NCBI GenBank assembly: GCA_022573285.1
Contig: JACZUF010000014.1
Location: 1 to 64,000, forward strand
DNA length: 64,000 bases
From: Chloroflexota bacterium
GTDB lineage: Bacteria > Chloroflexota > Dehalococcoidia > Lucifugimonadales > UBA3495
Direction: 5' to 3'
Shown piece after piece: positions 26,677 to 35,195 of this stretch (the stretch's first letter is position 1; the number at the start of each line of letters is the position of its first letter). The notes under the pieces were generated by a model. That model was given only the letters and a program-made list of their open reading frames with translations. It searched no databases and was not told where the DNA came from. The position numbers and the translations under genes are program-made.

Positions 26677-27591
26677 ATGCGGATCGCGGTCATGGGGGCC
26701 GGCAGCACCGGCGGCTACTTCGGAGGGATGTTGGCCCGCGGCGGGAACGAGGTGTCCCTGATCGCCCGGGGAGCCCATCTGGAAGCCATAAAGTCGGATG
26801 GGCTGAAGGTGCTCCGGGACGATGAAGAGTTCACGGTGCGGTGCCAAGCCACCGATGACCCATCGGAGGTCGGCCCCGTGGACCTGACGCTTCTGTGCGT
26901 GAAGACCTACCAGAACGGGGATGCCCTCCCGCTGATGAAGCCGCTGGTAGGACCCGGCACCACTGTGCTGTGCCTCCAAAACGGGGTGGACAGCTATCTG
27001 ACGGCGGCCGAGGTCTTGGGTGAATCGTCGGTGCTTCCGGGGGCCGCCTTCATCGAGGCCGGGATGCCGGCGCCGGGGGTGGTCCGGCAGACGGGAAGTC
27101 TGGTGCGGATTATCTTGGGCGAGACCAACGGCGTTGAGACGGAGCGCTGCCGGGCCATCCGCGACGCATTTGTGGGAGCGGGAGTGCCCGCCGAGGTCGT
27201 GCCGGACATCAGGGCCGGCCTGTGGACAAAGTTCTTGTTCATCGCGACCATGGCCGGCGTCACGTCCATGGCCCGGGCCACCCTGGCGGAGCTCATGCCC
27301 CAACGTCAGTGGCGCAAGGTGGTCTTGGCTTGCCTGGCCGAGATCGACGCCGTAGGCAGGGCCTGCGGGGTTGATCTGCCCCAAGACATCGTGCCCAACA
27401 CCGTGAGTTACATAGAAGAGCATCTAGCCGATCTGCAGGCGTCGATGCACACCGACCTATTGGCCGGTCGCCCGCTGGAACTTGAGGCGTTGAACGGCGC
27501 GGTGGTGCGGGCCGGAAATGTGTCGGGTGTCGCCACGCCCATAAACGATGTGATATACGCCATGCTGAAGGCCCATCAAAAGGGGTCTTAA
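26677..27591 (+). CDS. panE: 2-dehydropantoate 2-reductase (ketopantoate reductase) family
   Basis: A 304-residue NADPH-dependent reductase. The Rossmann motif MGAGSTGGYFGGMLA is at the N-terminus, the LCVKTYQ and LQNGVDS segments follow, and a C-terminal helical ApbA domain is present. The canonical reaction is ketopantoate to pantoate in pantothenate synthesis. Because it faces a catabolic-looking operon and stands with an uncharacterised gene, a related 2-keto acid reductase role is possible. The start ATG 26677 follows GGAGG. Confidence 0.88.
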   Translation: MRIAVMGAGSTGGYFGGMLARGGNEVSLIARGAHLEAIKSDGLKVLRDDEEFTVRCQATDDPSEVGPVDLTLLCVKTYQNGDALPLMKPLVGPGTTVLCLQNGVDSYLTAAEVLGESSVLPGAAFIEAGMPAPGVVRQTGSLVRIILGETNGVETERCRAIRDAFVGAGVPAEVVPDIRAGLWTKFLFIATMAGVTSMARATLAELMPQRQWRKVVLACLAEIDAVGRACGVDLPQDIVPNTVSYIEEHLADLQASMHTDLLAGRPLELEALNGAVVRAGNVSGVATPINDVIYAMLKAHQKGS

Positions 27592-27611
27592 GCGGGAATG
27601 GAGCAGAATTG

Positions 27612-28145
27612 ATGGCGGAGACACCGGACAGCCATGACCTAGACAAACTGACCAGATGGCATCAAGGGCTGAACTCGGCGGCCGGAGGCCGGTTTCCAGT
27701 TTGCGCCGTATTCTTGACGTCTGGAGAAGATAACCGGGCCCACGACATCTTCCGGGTTTACCGGACGGCTTTCGAGGGGTTGGGGGCCGGGTTCCACGAC
27801 CTGGTTATCTTCGGGCAGCACGGCGCTTCCAGCACTTCGGCCGCAATGGTTCCCGGACTGGGGTTGTCGGGACTTCAGGTCCCCTTGCTGGCGCTGATCG
27901 CCCCCGGAGACCCACCCGTTTGCCACGCCACCGTCCTGCCTGCGGGCGCCCTACCGGAGGGAGAGCCGGAGGAAGATGGCGATGAAGTCCCTTGGAAGAA
28001 AGCGTTGGAGACCGTCAGAAGGGCAGTGGTAGAAGGGTCGCCACTTTCGCTGGAGGGCGTGGAGGGTTTGGGACGGAGGGAATTTCATGGCGGGACCCTT
28101 GCGGACTCCGTAGGGCTAGTGAAGCGGCAGGTGGAAAGGCTTTAG
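27612..28145 (+). CDS. Hypothetical protein
   Basis: A 177-residue soluble protein I do not recognise. It starts at ATG 27612 (the track uses the preceding TTG), 20 nt after panE, so it is probably cotranscribed. It contains a stretch VYRTAFEGLGAGFHDLVIFG followed by QHGASST, suggesting a compact alpha/beta fold, and an acidic insertion (GEPEEDGDE). There is no signal peptide or membrane segment. Codon use is like its neighbours. Confidence 0.65.
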   Translation: MAETPDSHDLDKLTRWHQGLNSAAGGRFPVCAVFLTSGEDNRAHDIFRVYRTAFEGLGAGFHDLVIFGQHGASSTSAAMVPGLGLSGLQVPLLALIAPGDPPVCHATVLPAGALPEGEPEEDGDEVPWKKALETVRRAVVEGSPLSLEGVEGLGRREFHGGTLADSVGLVKRQVERL

Positions 28146-28169
28146 TCCGGAGATCGGAAGCCGTTTCAA

Positions 28170-28250
28170 AATGTGGTTCGACAGGCTCACTACGAACGGA
28201 AGGTGGTGTCTTTACCGTTCGTCCTGAGCCTGTCGAAGGACCCAACAACG
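28170..28250. repeat. Dispersed repeat, GTTCGACAGG / CCTGAGCCTGTCGAA type
   Basis: An inverted pair GGTTCGACAGGCTCA and CCTGAGCCTGTCGAAGG flanks a short spacer between convergent genes. The same 16-base core recurs at 29.18, 33.97, 37.36 and 37.42 kb. Confidence 0.7.
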
Positions 28251-28276
28251 GGTCATATTGGAATTTGAAAATGCCT

Positions 28277-29068
28277 CTAAAAGGCGGCCGCCAGCACAGC
28301 CCAGCCGCCCCAGGCCATCAGCAGCACTCCGGTCGCCCGGCTGACCTTTTGTCCGGCAGGGGCGACCTTCTCCGCCAGGACAAAGGCGGCCAGTGCGGCG
28401 ATCCACACCAGGTTCATCACCCCCAGCACGAAGAGCAGCGCCATCAGGACCCAGCAGCATCCCAGGCAGTACCTGCCGTGCAGCAAGCCCATCTTGAACG
28501 CCCCGGCGTTCCCCTCTCTCCAGTCGGACATCAGAAAGCTAAGGGGACTTCGGCAGTGGGTCAGGCAGACGTACTTCAAGCGGCTCCACTGGAAGACGCC
28601 GGCCGTCAAGAGCAGCCCGCCTCCCAGGTAGCCGCTGGAGCTTTCGCCCATCATTGAGGTCACCAGCGAAGCCTGGTGCAAGCCCCAGTTGCCCAGGGTG
28701 GCCCCGGCGGCAAACAAAGCCCAGACAACTATATAACCGGAGAGGAACACGCCGGTGGAGACGAATGGACCGGAATTCTCGCGGCGTTTGCGGTTGACGG
28801 TGGCGAACAGCAGGACCATGGGGGCGGCGCTGGGGACCATCATGGCCACCATCATCACCGACCACATCACGAACATCAGAACGAAGTCGACACCGTTCCA
28901 TGAACGGACGTTCCCCGCGGCAATCCCCATGGACATGCCAACGTCGGCGTTACTCTGGGCTAAGTAGACGGTGTACCCCCAGGCGATGGCCGCCACGGCC
29001 ACCACGCCGGCGATTACCAACGCCCGGTCACGCTTCAGGAGTGTTTCGATGGGTGTAGAGGTTTGCAT
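28277..29068 (-). CDS. DUF2182 integral membrane protein
   Basis: A 263-residue membrane protein with about six or seven predicted helices. It carries the family marks MWSVMMVAMMVPSAAPMVLL near residue 68 and GRYCLGCCWVLMALLF near residue 200, the latter with three cysteines placed in or at a membrane helix. DUF2182 is described as a predicted metal-binding family. It is commonly found with DUF1326, as it is here, where the DUF1326 gene lies 268 nt upstream on the same strand. The repeat at 29.14-29.31 kb separates the two. The function is not established. Confidence 0.87.
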   Translation of the reverse strand: MQTSTPIETLLKRDRALVIAGVVAVAAIAWGYTVYLAQSNADVGMSMGIAAGNVRSWNGVDFVLMFVMWSVMMVAMMVPSAAPMVLLFATVNRKRRENSGPFVSTGVFLSGYIVVWALFAAGATLGNWGLHQASLVTSMMGESSSGYLGGGLLLTAGVFQWSRLKYVCLTHCRSPLSFLMSDWREGNAGAFKMGLLHGRYCLGCCWVLMALLFVLGVMNLVWIAALAAFVLAEKVAPAGQKVSRATGVLLMAWGGWAVLAAAF

Positions 29069-29134
29069 CTGAAGGTTCGCTGGAGATTCGGTTCAGGGAG
29101 GCCGCACCAAAGGACGGCCCCCATTTGGTTCTCT

Positions 29135-29312
29135 ATTACCTATCTTTGAGAAATTGCCGTTAAGGTCGTCCGCTCACCCTGAGCTTGTCGAAGGGCGCAT
29201 AGCGGGTGGTTCGACAAGTCTTCCCGATGCATCGGGAAGACTCGCGACCCCCGGTCGGAGCTCACCACAAGCGGAATTAATAACGCTGATTTTTGCGGCC
29301 AGGTACTAGCTG
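29135..29312. repeat. Full-length dispersed repeat with 26-bp palindrome
   Basis: The most complete copy of the repeat in this window. It includes CCTGAGCTTGTCGAAGG, a perfect 26-bp palindrome AGTCTTCCCGATG/CATCGGGAAGACT at 29217-29242, CGACCCCCGGTCGGAGCTCA, and GCGGAATTAATAACGCTGAT followed by TTTTGCG. Parts recur at 20951-20996, 22944-23040 and 33958-34112. Confidence 0.75.
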
Positions 29313-29336
29313 GTTGGAGCGGGGAATCAAGCAGCT

Positions 29337-29960
29337 TTATTGATTCGTCCACTCGACTGGTGCGAAGATACCGTTCTGGCCGCTGTGGTCGAATTTGATG
29401 TCCCCATGATCGACCTTCATGACCGAGGTGGTGGCGCTGTCGCCGTCGTTCCATATAAGACCGCCGCTGGGGAAAACTATGTGGACCTCATTCTCTTCGC
29501 CGGTTACCGGGTTGAGCAGAGGGGTCATCTTGGCTTCCAAGATTCCGTCGATGCTGAACCCACTGTTGCGGCCGTTCACGTCCATCTTGATGGGCACCAA
29601 GTTGGGACCGTCCAGGGAGGTGAGAGTGGTGGCCAAGATCTCCCAAGGCATCCCGCCGGCCTGGCCGGTGAGGATGGTCGCCAGGCCGCCCACCTGGTCC
29701 TGGCTGGCCGACTCGTCGATGAAGATTGCGGCGGCCCCGTTGCCCTCATGAATGGCCTTGGGCCATTTGATGGCCAATACCGCCTTCACGCCGGACAGAT
29801 CGACATCGCCAATCTTTCCTTCGTCCACGAACAGCCCAATAAGGGCTTCGCAGGAACCGTGGTCCGGGAAACCGCCGAAGTTGCAGTTGCAACCGGGGTC
29901 GCAGTTGCAGGTCTCCAGCCATTTGGCCTTGATCCGGTAGGGGGTCTTTGTTTGCGTCAT
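29337..29960 (-). CDS. DUF1326 domain protein
   Basis: A 207-residue soluble protein. Its N-terminus has the dense cysteine cluster ETCNCDPGCNCNFGGFPDHG, then SC, near residue 15, a likely metal or iron-sulfur site. The rest is a beta-rich domain. There is no signal peptide. DUF1326 genes are often beside DUF2182 genes, as here, so the two may handle a metal together. This is inference from family and context. The start ATG 29960 is the only good candidate. Confidence 0.88.
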   Translation of the reverse strand: MTQTKTPYRIKAKWLETCNCDPGCNCNFGGFPDHGSCEALIGLFVDEGKIGDVDLSGVKAVLAIKWPKAIHEGNGAAAIFIDESASQDQVGGLATILTGQAGGMPWEILATTLTSLDGPNLVPIKMDVNGRNSGFSIDGILEAKMTPLLNPVTGEENEVHIVFPSGGLIWNDGDSATTSVMKVDHGDIKFDHSGQNGIFAPVEWTNQ

Positions 29961-30101
29961 CAGGTGATTCTCCGAAATAGATTTGGATACCGGGATGGGT
30001 AACCGTGGCCCGGACTACCGGGGCCGGCGGGCCGGTTTTGGACGCCAATTTTAAGGTGGACAATTGAGGCTGACCATGCAGTCAAGATTATATTTCACAG
30101 C

Positions 30102-30129
30102 TTGACCGCGTGTCCAGTGATGCTATAAT
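30102..30129 (+). promoter_or_regulatory. Sigma70-type promoter of the molybdenum hydroxylase operon
   Basis: TTGACC at 30102-30107, a 16-nt spacer and a perfect TATAAT at 30124-30129. Transcription would start near 30136, leaving a leader of only about 16 nt with AGGAGG placed at the start of the transcript. Confidence 0.65.
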
Positions 30130-30151
30130 CCCCGGCGCAGGAGGTGCCTAA

Positions 30152-31027
30152 TTGGAACCGTTTGAATTCGTAACACCGAGTAGCATTGAGGAAGCCGTAA
30201 AGGTCCTGGCTTCCAATGGAGACAAGGCCCGGATGATCGCCGGCGGCACCGATATTCTGGTGCAGATGCGCGCCGGACGCCGGACTCCCTCCGTAGTGGT
30301 GGATGTCAAGAGCATCCCAGAATTGAATGCCATGTCCTATGACGCCTCCAAAGGGCTGACATTGGGAGCGGCGGTGCCCTGTTACAAAATCTACCAAGAC
30401 CAGACCCTGGCCGCGGCCTACCCCGGACTGATCGACACCGCCTGGCTGATCGGCGGGATCCAGATCCAGGGCCGGGCCAGCATCGGCGGGAACGTCTGCA
30501 ACGCGGCCCCCAGCGGCGACTCCATCCCGGCGGTGATCGTTTTGAATGGCGTCTGCAACATCGCCGGGCCCAACGGGACCCGGGAACTGCCGACCGAGGA
30601 ATTCTGCACCGCTCCCGGCCAGAACGCCTTGGAGAACGGAGAGATGCTGGTCTCGATCTCCTTCCCGGCGCCACTGGCCAATTCGGGAGCCAACTACCAG
30701 CGTTTTATTCCCAGAAACGAGATGGACATCGCCGTTGTCGGAGTCGGTTCCAGCGTCTTGCTCGACGCCTCGGGCCAGAACTTCGTCTCGGCCCGCATCG
30801 CCCTGGCATCCGTGGCGCCCACCCCGGTGTTCGCCAAGGAAGCAGGCGACAGCCTGGCCGGCAAGGCCGTATCCGACGAGGCCATTCAACAGGCCTCCGA
30901 ATTGGCGATGGCCGCCGCCAAACCAATCAATGATATGCGCGGGACCATCCGCCAACGGATCCACCTGATCGGCGTATATACCCGCCGCACCTTGAACATC
31001 GCCATCGAACGGGCCAGGGGAGGTTAA
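30152..31027 (+). CDS. Molybdenum hydroxylase FAD-binding subunit (CoxM/XdhB-like)
   Basis: A 291-residue FAD-binding medium subunit. FAD-contact motifs AGGTDILVQM near residue 30 and SIGGNVCNAAPSGD near residue 110 are intact, and a CO dehydrogenase-type C-terminal domain follows. It passes electrons from the iron-sulfur subunit to the acceptor. The start is TTG 30152 with AGGAGGTG upstream. The small-subunit gene begins one nucleotide after its stop, so translation is coupled. The order medium-small-large is the one known from cox-type operons. Confidence 0.92.
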   Translation: MEPFEFVTPSSIEEAVKVLASNGDKARMIAGGTDILVQMRAGRRTPSVVVDVKSIPELNAMSYDASKGLTLGAAVPCYKIYQDQTLAAAYPGLIDTAWLIGGIQIQGRASIGGNVCNAAPSGDSIPAVIVLNGVCNIAGPNGTRELPTEEFCTAPGQNALENGEMLVSISFPAPLANSGANYQRFIPRNEMDIAVVGVGSSVLLDASGQNFVSARIALASVAPTPVFAKEAGDSLAGKAVSDEAIQQASELAMAAAKPINDMRGTIRQRIHLIGVYTRRTLNIAIERARGG

Positions 31028-31028
31028 C

Positions 31029-31499
31029 ATGGCCACCGTAACCCAGGTACAGACCACCATAAACGGCGAGGAAATCAACTTCCTGTGCGAGCCTCGCCAG
31101 AGCCTGTTGGAAGTCCTGCGGGACGTCCTGGGCATGACCGGCACCAAAGAGGGATGCAACGACGGCAACTGCGGCGCCTGCACCATTATATTGGACGGCA
31201 GGATCGTCGATTCGTGCCTCGTCCTCGGCGTGGAGGCCCAGGGCAGTGACATCATGACCATCGAGGGCATGGCTTCTCCCGAGGGCCTGCACCCGTTGCA
31301 GCAGTCGTACTTGGAGAACGCCGCCCTACAGTGCGGCATCTGCACCCCTGGTTTCCTGCTGGCCTCCAAGGCCCTGCTGGACCAGGAGCCAGACGCCGAC
31401 GAAGGCCGTATCCGCCACTGGCTGGCGGGCAATCTCTGCCGCTGCACCGGCTACGACAAGATCGTCCGCGCCGTGCTGCAGGTAAGCAAGGCCAAATAA
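31029..31499 (+). CDS. Molybdenum hydroxylase 2Fe-2S subunit (CoxS/XdhC-like)
   Basis: A 156-residue iron-sulfur subunit. A plant-type ferredoxin cluster (EGCNDGNCGACTI plus a further Cys in SCLVLG) is followed by the all-helical second cluster domain with CGICTPG and NLCRCTGY. It shuttles electrons from the molybdenum site to FAD. It lies between the FAD and molybdopterin subunits, and all cluster ligands are present. Confidence 0.95.
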   Translation: MATVTQVQTTINGEEINFLCEPRQSLLEVLRDVLGMTGTKEGCNDGNCGACTIILDGRIVDSCLVLGVEAQGSDIMTIEGMASPEGLHPLQQSYLENAALQCGICTPGFLLASKALLDQEPDADEGRIRHWLAGNLCRCTGYDKIVRAVLQVSKAK

Positions 31500-31569
31500 G
31501 CGGCGTCCATTAATGGCATTCGACCGGAGCCATATGGCTCCGGTTTTAATTTATGGGGGTATTAAAAAA

Positions 31570-33861
31570 ATGACCTCAAACCAGGTTCTCTCGGAAGTCG
31601 AATATAACGTTGTCGGCAAGCGCCCCGTGCGCCCCGATGGCGTGGACAAGGTCACCGGGCGCGCCCAATACGGGGCCGACACCAATTTGACCGGAACGCT
31701 GCAGGCGAAGGTGCTACGCAGCCCCCACCCCCACGCCCGGATCAAATCCATCGACACCAGCAAGGCCGAGGCCTTTCCCGGCGTTAGGGCTGTCGTCACG
31801 GCCAAGGACCTGCCCTTTGCTTCACTATCCAAAGAGGAATTGGGCGGCGAATACACCGCGCTTAAATTCGCTTCGGACCACCTGTTGGCCAGCGATAAAG
31901 TGCTGTTTAAAGGCCATCCAATCGCTGCGGTGGCGGCGGTGAACGCTCACGTGGCCGAGTCGGCGTTGGCCTTGGTCCAAGTCGATTACGAGGTCCTGAA
32001 ATCGGTGGTGGACGTCCGCGACGCCATGAAGGACGGCGCCCCGTTGGTGCACGAAGACCTGCGGACCAACGACATGGGCGAGACTTCGGACAAGCCCAGC
32101 AATATCGCCGCCCACATGAGCTACGCAACCGGCGACATCGATAAGGGATTCGCCGAAGCCGACCTGGTGCTGGAACGGGAATACACCACCGCCACCGTCC
32201 ACCAGGGCTATATCGAGCCCCATAACACCACCGCCTTTTGGAATTCCGATGGCCAACTGAACCTCTGGACCAGCACCCAGGGAACATTCCAGGTGCGCGG
32301 CACCGTCGCCAGCGTGCTGCGGCTGCCCGTGTCCAAGGTCAAGGTCACCCCCATGGAGATCGGCGGCGGCTTCGGCGGCAAGATCACCGCCTACTTGGAC
32401 GCCATCGCCGCGCTCCTTTCCAAGAAGGCCGGCGTCCCCGTGAAGGCCCTGATGACCCGGTCTGAAGTGTTCGAAGCGTCAGGGCCGGCCCCTGCTTCGT
32501 GGATGCGGGTCAAGATCGGCGTCAAGAACAACGGGAAGATGACGGCCGTCGAGACCGAGATAGCCATGGAGGCCGGCGCCTACCCCGGTTCGCCGGCGAT
32601 GCAGGCCATCGTCTGCGCCTTCGCCTGCTACGACGTGGAGAACGGGAAGGTTGACGGCTACGACGTGGTGGTCAACAAACCCAAGACCGCCGCCTACCGT
32701 GCTCCCGGCTCGCCCCAGGCGGCCTTCGGAGTCGAGTCGCTGATCGACGAGATCTGCGGACAGTTGGGCCTCGACCCCATCGAGTTCCGCCTGTTGAACG
32801 CGGCCAAAGAGGGCACCCGCCGTATCGAGGGTCTGGTGGCCCGGCGCATCGGCCTGGTCGAATGTCTCGAGGCCGCCCGCAACCATGACCACTACAAGGC
32901 CAAGCTCAACGGCGGCACTGATGGCCGGGGCGTGGGCCGGGGCGTGGCCTGCGGCTACTGGCCCAACCGTGGCTTCCAGTCCAGCGTGGTGATGACCGTC
33001 AATTTCGATGGGGTCGTCAGCCTGATCATGGGCTCGGTGGACATCGGCGGCACCAGGGCCTCCATCGCCCAACAGACCGCCGAGACCCTGGGAATAGCCT
33101 ACGAAGACGTGAAACCCACGGTGGTGGACACCGACTCCATCGGCTACACCTTCATCACCGGCGGCAGCCGGACGTCCTTCGCCACGGGCCTGGCGGCCAT
33201 CGGCGCGGCCGAGGATGTCAAGAATCAGATGATCTCCCGGGCCGCCAAGATCTGGGACACCTCCGAAGACGACATTGAGTACGTGAACGGGGTGGTCAGC
33301 CACAAGTCCGACGAGGAACTCAGGTTCTCCTTCAAGGACTTGGCGCGTCAATTGGCCACCACCGGCGGTTCCATCTCGGGACGCTCCAACGTGGACCCAA
33401 CGGGAGAGGGCAACGGCTATGCCGTGCATCTCGTGGACGTGGCCGTGGACCCGGACACCGGCAAGACGGACGTCACCCGGTTCACGGCGATTCAGGACGC
33501 GGGCAAGGCGGTCCACCCCAGCTATGTCGAGGGACAGATGCAGGGTGGGGCGGTCCAGGGCATCGGCTGGGCCCTGAACGAGGAGTATTTCTTCGACCAA
33601 CAGGGCAAGATGCTGAACCCCACGTTCCTGGACTACCGCATGCCCACCACACTGGACCTGCCGATGATCGACACCGTGATCGTCGAGGTGGCCAACCCCG
33701 GCCATCCTTACGGAGTGCGTGGAGTGGGGGAGGCCTCGATTGTCCCACCGATGGCCGCCATCGGCAACGCTGTCCACGCGGCGACGGGTCACCGCATGCG
33801 CAACCTGCCCATTACCCCTGGCAGGATATTGGAGGCCGGCTGGGAGGATGGCGATAGCTAG
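31570..33861 (+). CDS. Molybdenum hydroxylase large subunit (xanthine dehydrogenase/CoxL family)
   Basis: A molybdopterin cytosine dinucleotide-binding large subunit of about 763 residues from ATG 31570 (the track begins at 31513, but GGGGGT upstream of 31570 and the conserved start favour the shorter form). Marks include GGGFGGKITAYLD and the near-active-site AYRAPGSPQ. The C-terminal GVGEAS carries the catalytic glutamate. AYRAPG differs from the AYxCSFR of form I CO dehydrogenase, so the substrate is probably an N-heterocycle, aldehyde or other organic rather than CO. It ends just before a strong terminator. No XdhC/CoxF maturation gene is adjacent. Confidence 0.92.
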   Translation: MTSNQVLSEVEYNVVGKRPVRPDGVDKVTGRAQYGADTNLTGTLQAKVLRSPHPHARIKSIDTSKAEAFPGVRAVVTAKDLPFASLSKEELGGEYTALKFASDHLLASDKVLFKGHPIAAVAAVNAHVAESALALVQVDYEVLKSVVDVRDAMKDGAPLVHEDLRTNDMGETSDKPSNIAAHMSYATGDIDKGFAEADLVLEREYTTATVHQGYIEPHNTTAFWNSDGQLNLWTSTQGTFQVRGTVASVLRLPVSKVKVTPMEIGGGFGGKITAYLDAIAALLSKKAGVPVKALMTRSEVFEASGPAPASWMRVKIGVKNNGKMTAVETEIAMEAGAYPGSPAMQAIVCAFACYDVENGKVDGYDVVVNKPKTAAYRAPGSPQAAFGVESLIDEICGQLGLDPIEFRLLNAAKEGTRRIEGLVARRIGLVECLEAARNHDHYKAKLNGGTDGRGVGRGVACGYWPNRGFQSSVVMTVNFDGVVSLIMGSVDIGGTRASIAQQTAETLGIAYEDVKPTVVDTDSIGYTFITGGSRTSFATGLAAIGAAEDVKNQMISRAAKIWDTSEDDIEYVNGVVSHKSDEELRFSFKDLARQLATTGGSISGRSNVDPTGEGNGYAVHLVDVAVDPDTGKTDVTRFTAIQDAGKAVHPSYVEGQMQGGAVQGIGWALNEEYFFDQQGKMLNPTFLDYRMPTTLDLPMIDTVIVEVANPGHPYGVRGVGEASIVPPMAAIGNAVHAATGHRMRNLPITPGRILEAGWEDGDS

Positions 33862-33885
33862 CCCAACCACCTGACCATTGTCACC

Positions 33886-33930
33886 AAAACCGTCCTTCCT
33901 TGCAGATCTGCCGGGAAGGACGGTTTTTTT
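33886..33930 (+). terminator. Rho-independent terminator of the molybdenum hydroxylase operon
   Basis: Perfect 14-bp arms AAAACCGTCCTTCC / GGAAGGACGGTTTT close a short loop and run into seven T. It starts 25 nt after the large-subunit stop. Confidence 0.9.
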
Positions 33931-34256
33931 GACGGATGACAACGACGAGACAAATCCGCTCGTCCTGAGCCTGTCGAAGGATGCGCATAAACCATGCTCA
34001 TGGTGGAGAACAGTCTTAACTTAGGCGGTGGTTCGACAAATCCCCCGATGCATCGGGGAGACTCTCGACCCCCGGTCGGAGCTCACCATGAGCGGGAATC
34101 TTAACTTAGCCTCACCATGGACGGTCTTTCGTTTGCCCCGTCTGGATCGGTCCTCGATTGGGGTTGACAACCCCCGCGCCATATCGGAACCTGGATATGG
34201 CGGACTTAGCCAGGCCGCCATCCTTGGAAACGGAGCTTGGAGAAGGAGCCTGGAAA
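33931..34256. other. Intergenic region with dispersed repeat copy
   Basis: Between the terminator and the MoaD-like gene. Bases 33958-34112 are a variant of the 29.1-kb repeat: CCTGAGCCTGTCGAAGG, the palindrome CCCCGATGCATCGGGG at 34043-34058, and CGACCCCCGGTCGGAGCTCA. I see no gene in it. Confidence 0.6.
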
Positions 34257-34523
34257 TTGGCCACAATATTCATCCCAACCATGCTCCAATCCCTAACGGC
34301 AGGCGCCAAGCAGGTCGAATGCGACGCCCGGAGCGTCCGTCAGGTCATCGAGCGTCTGGAAGAGTTGTACCCTGGCATCAAGGACCGGCTGGTCGAAGAC
34401 GGCGCGCTCCGGGCCAATCTGGCGGTCGCCATCGATGGCGACGTGGCTGTCATGGGCCTGCTGGAGAAGGTCGGCGAGAACAGCGAGGTACACTTTATCC
34501 CGGCCATCGGCGGAGGGCGTTAA
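34257..34523 (+). CDS. MoaD/ThiS-family ubiquitin-like sulfur carrier
   Basis: An 88-residue beta-grasp protein beginning at TTG 34257, where AAGGAG stands 8 nt upstream. The track start at 34158 adds 33 unlikely residues. Family marks are the TARSVRQVIERLEELYPGIK-like helix (here ARSVRQVIERLEELYPGI), NLAVAIDGDVAVM and the C-terminal IPAIGGGR. MoaD/ThiS proteins carry sulfur as a thiocarboxylate on a terminal Gly-Gly. Here one Arg follows the glycines, so trimming or a non-canonical role may apply. It lies near the molybdenum hydroxylase operon, which needs molybdopterin, but a cysteine or thiamine role is equally open. Confidence 0.8.
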   Translation: MATIFIPTMLQSLTAGAKQVECDARSVRQVIERLEELYPGIKDRLVEDGALRANLAVAIDGDVAVMGLLEKVGENSEVHFIPAIGGGR

Positions 34524-34724
34524 CGTGTCCCCAGTCCGGTTGGGACTAGTGCCGCATCTAGGTAAATTTGACGAATACGATTTCACTCCCACTCTAACTT
34601 TCACTCTCCAGGGGCAGAGAGCTAGTCCCTTCCCCCTTGCGAGGGGGAAGGTTAGGTCCGACGAAATCGAGACTCACGACAAAGTCGGAGATGGGGGCCT
34701 GATTGGACCGAAGGACCGATTGAC

Positions 34725-35192
34725 ATGAAAGCCAAATCCCGGGTTGAATCCCCGGTTTCGGCTGGAGGCGTTGTCTACCGGAGGAACGGTGGCCAGTTGG
34801 AGACGGTGCTTTGCGGCCGCCTCCAACCGGTGCGTTGGAGCCTGGCCAAGGGCACTCCAGACCCCGGCGAGACCCTGGAGCAAACTGCTCTGCGGGAGGT
34901 CCGTGAGGAGACCGGCCTGGAGGTCGAGATCGACGGCCCACTGGGAAGCATCGACTATTGGTTTGCCGACCGGGGAAAGGATGTCCGCTACCACAAGACG
35001 GTGCATTTCTACCTGATGGTTGCGGTGGGCGGCGACACGGACCAGCACGACCCGGAGTTTGACGTTGTCCAATGGTTCAACGCCGAAGACGCGCTCAAAT
35101 CCCTGGCCTACGCCAATGAGGTAAACGTGCTGCAGCGGGCGTTTAACCTGATCGCGGAGAGCGATGGCGCCGGGCCGGGAGAGAGGGTCTAG
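34725..35192 (+). CDS. Nudix hydrolase
   Basis: A 155-residue Nudix protein. It opens SPVSAGGVVYRR and carries a perfect Nudix box GTPDPGETLEQTALREVREE then TGL (about residues 43-65). The shape, with AKGTPDPGE and a YYWF-like later strand, resembles the Ap4A hydrolase/MutT-like group, but the substrate is not set by sequence. It is followed 3 nt later by the GNAT gene, so the two are coupled. Confidence 0.9.
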   Translation: MKAKSRVESPVSAGGVVYRRNGGQLETVLCGRLQPVRWSLAKGTPDPGETLEQTALREVREETGLEVEIDGPLGSIDYWFADRGKDVRYHKTVHFYLMVAVGGDTDQHDPEFDVVQWFNAEDALKSLAYANEVNVLQRAFNLIAESDGAGPGERV

Positions 35193-35195
35193 GCG

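Noticed and set aside
31570-33861. Naming the large subunit coxL (form I CO dehydrogenase)
   Set aside because: The diagnostic AYxCSFR loop is absent; AYRAPG is present instead.
32479-33942. 487-residue ORF antisense to the molybdenum hydroxylase large subunit
   Set aside because: A GC-rich shadow frame with low-complexity His/Gly/Asp composition lying over a conserved gene.
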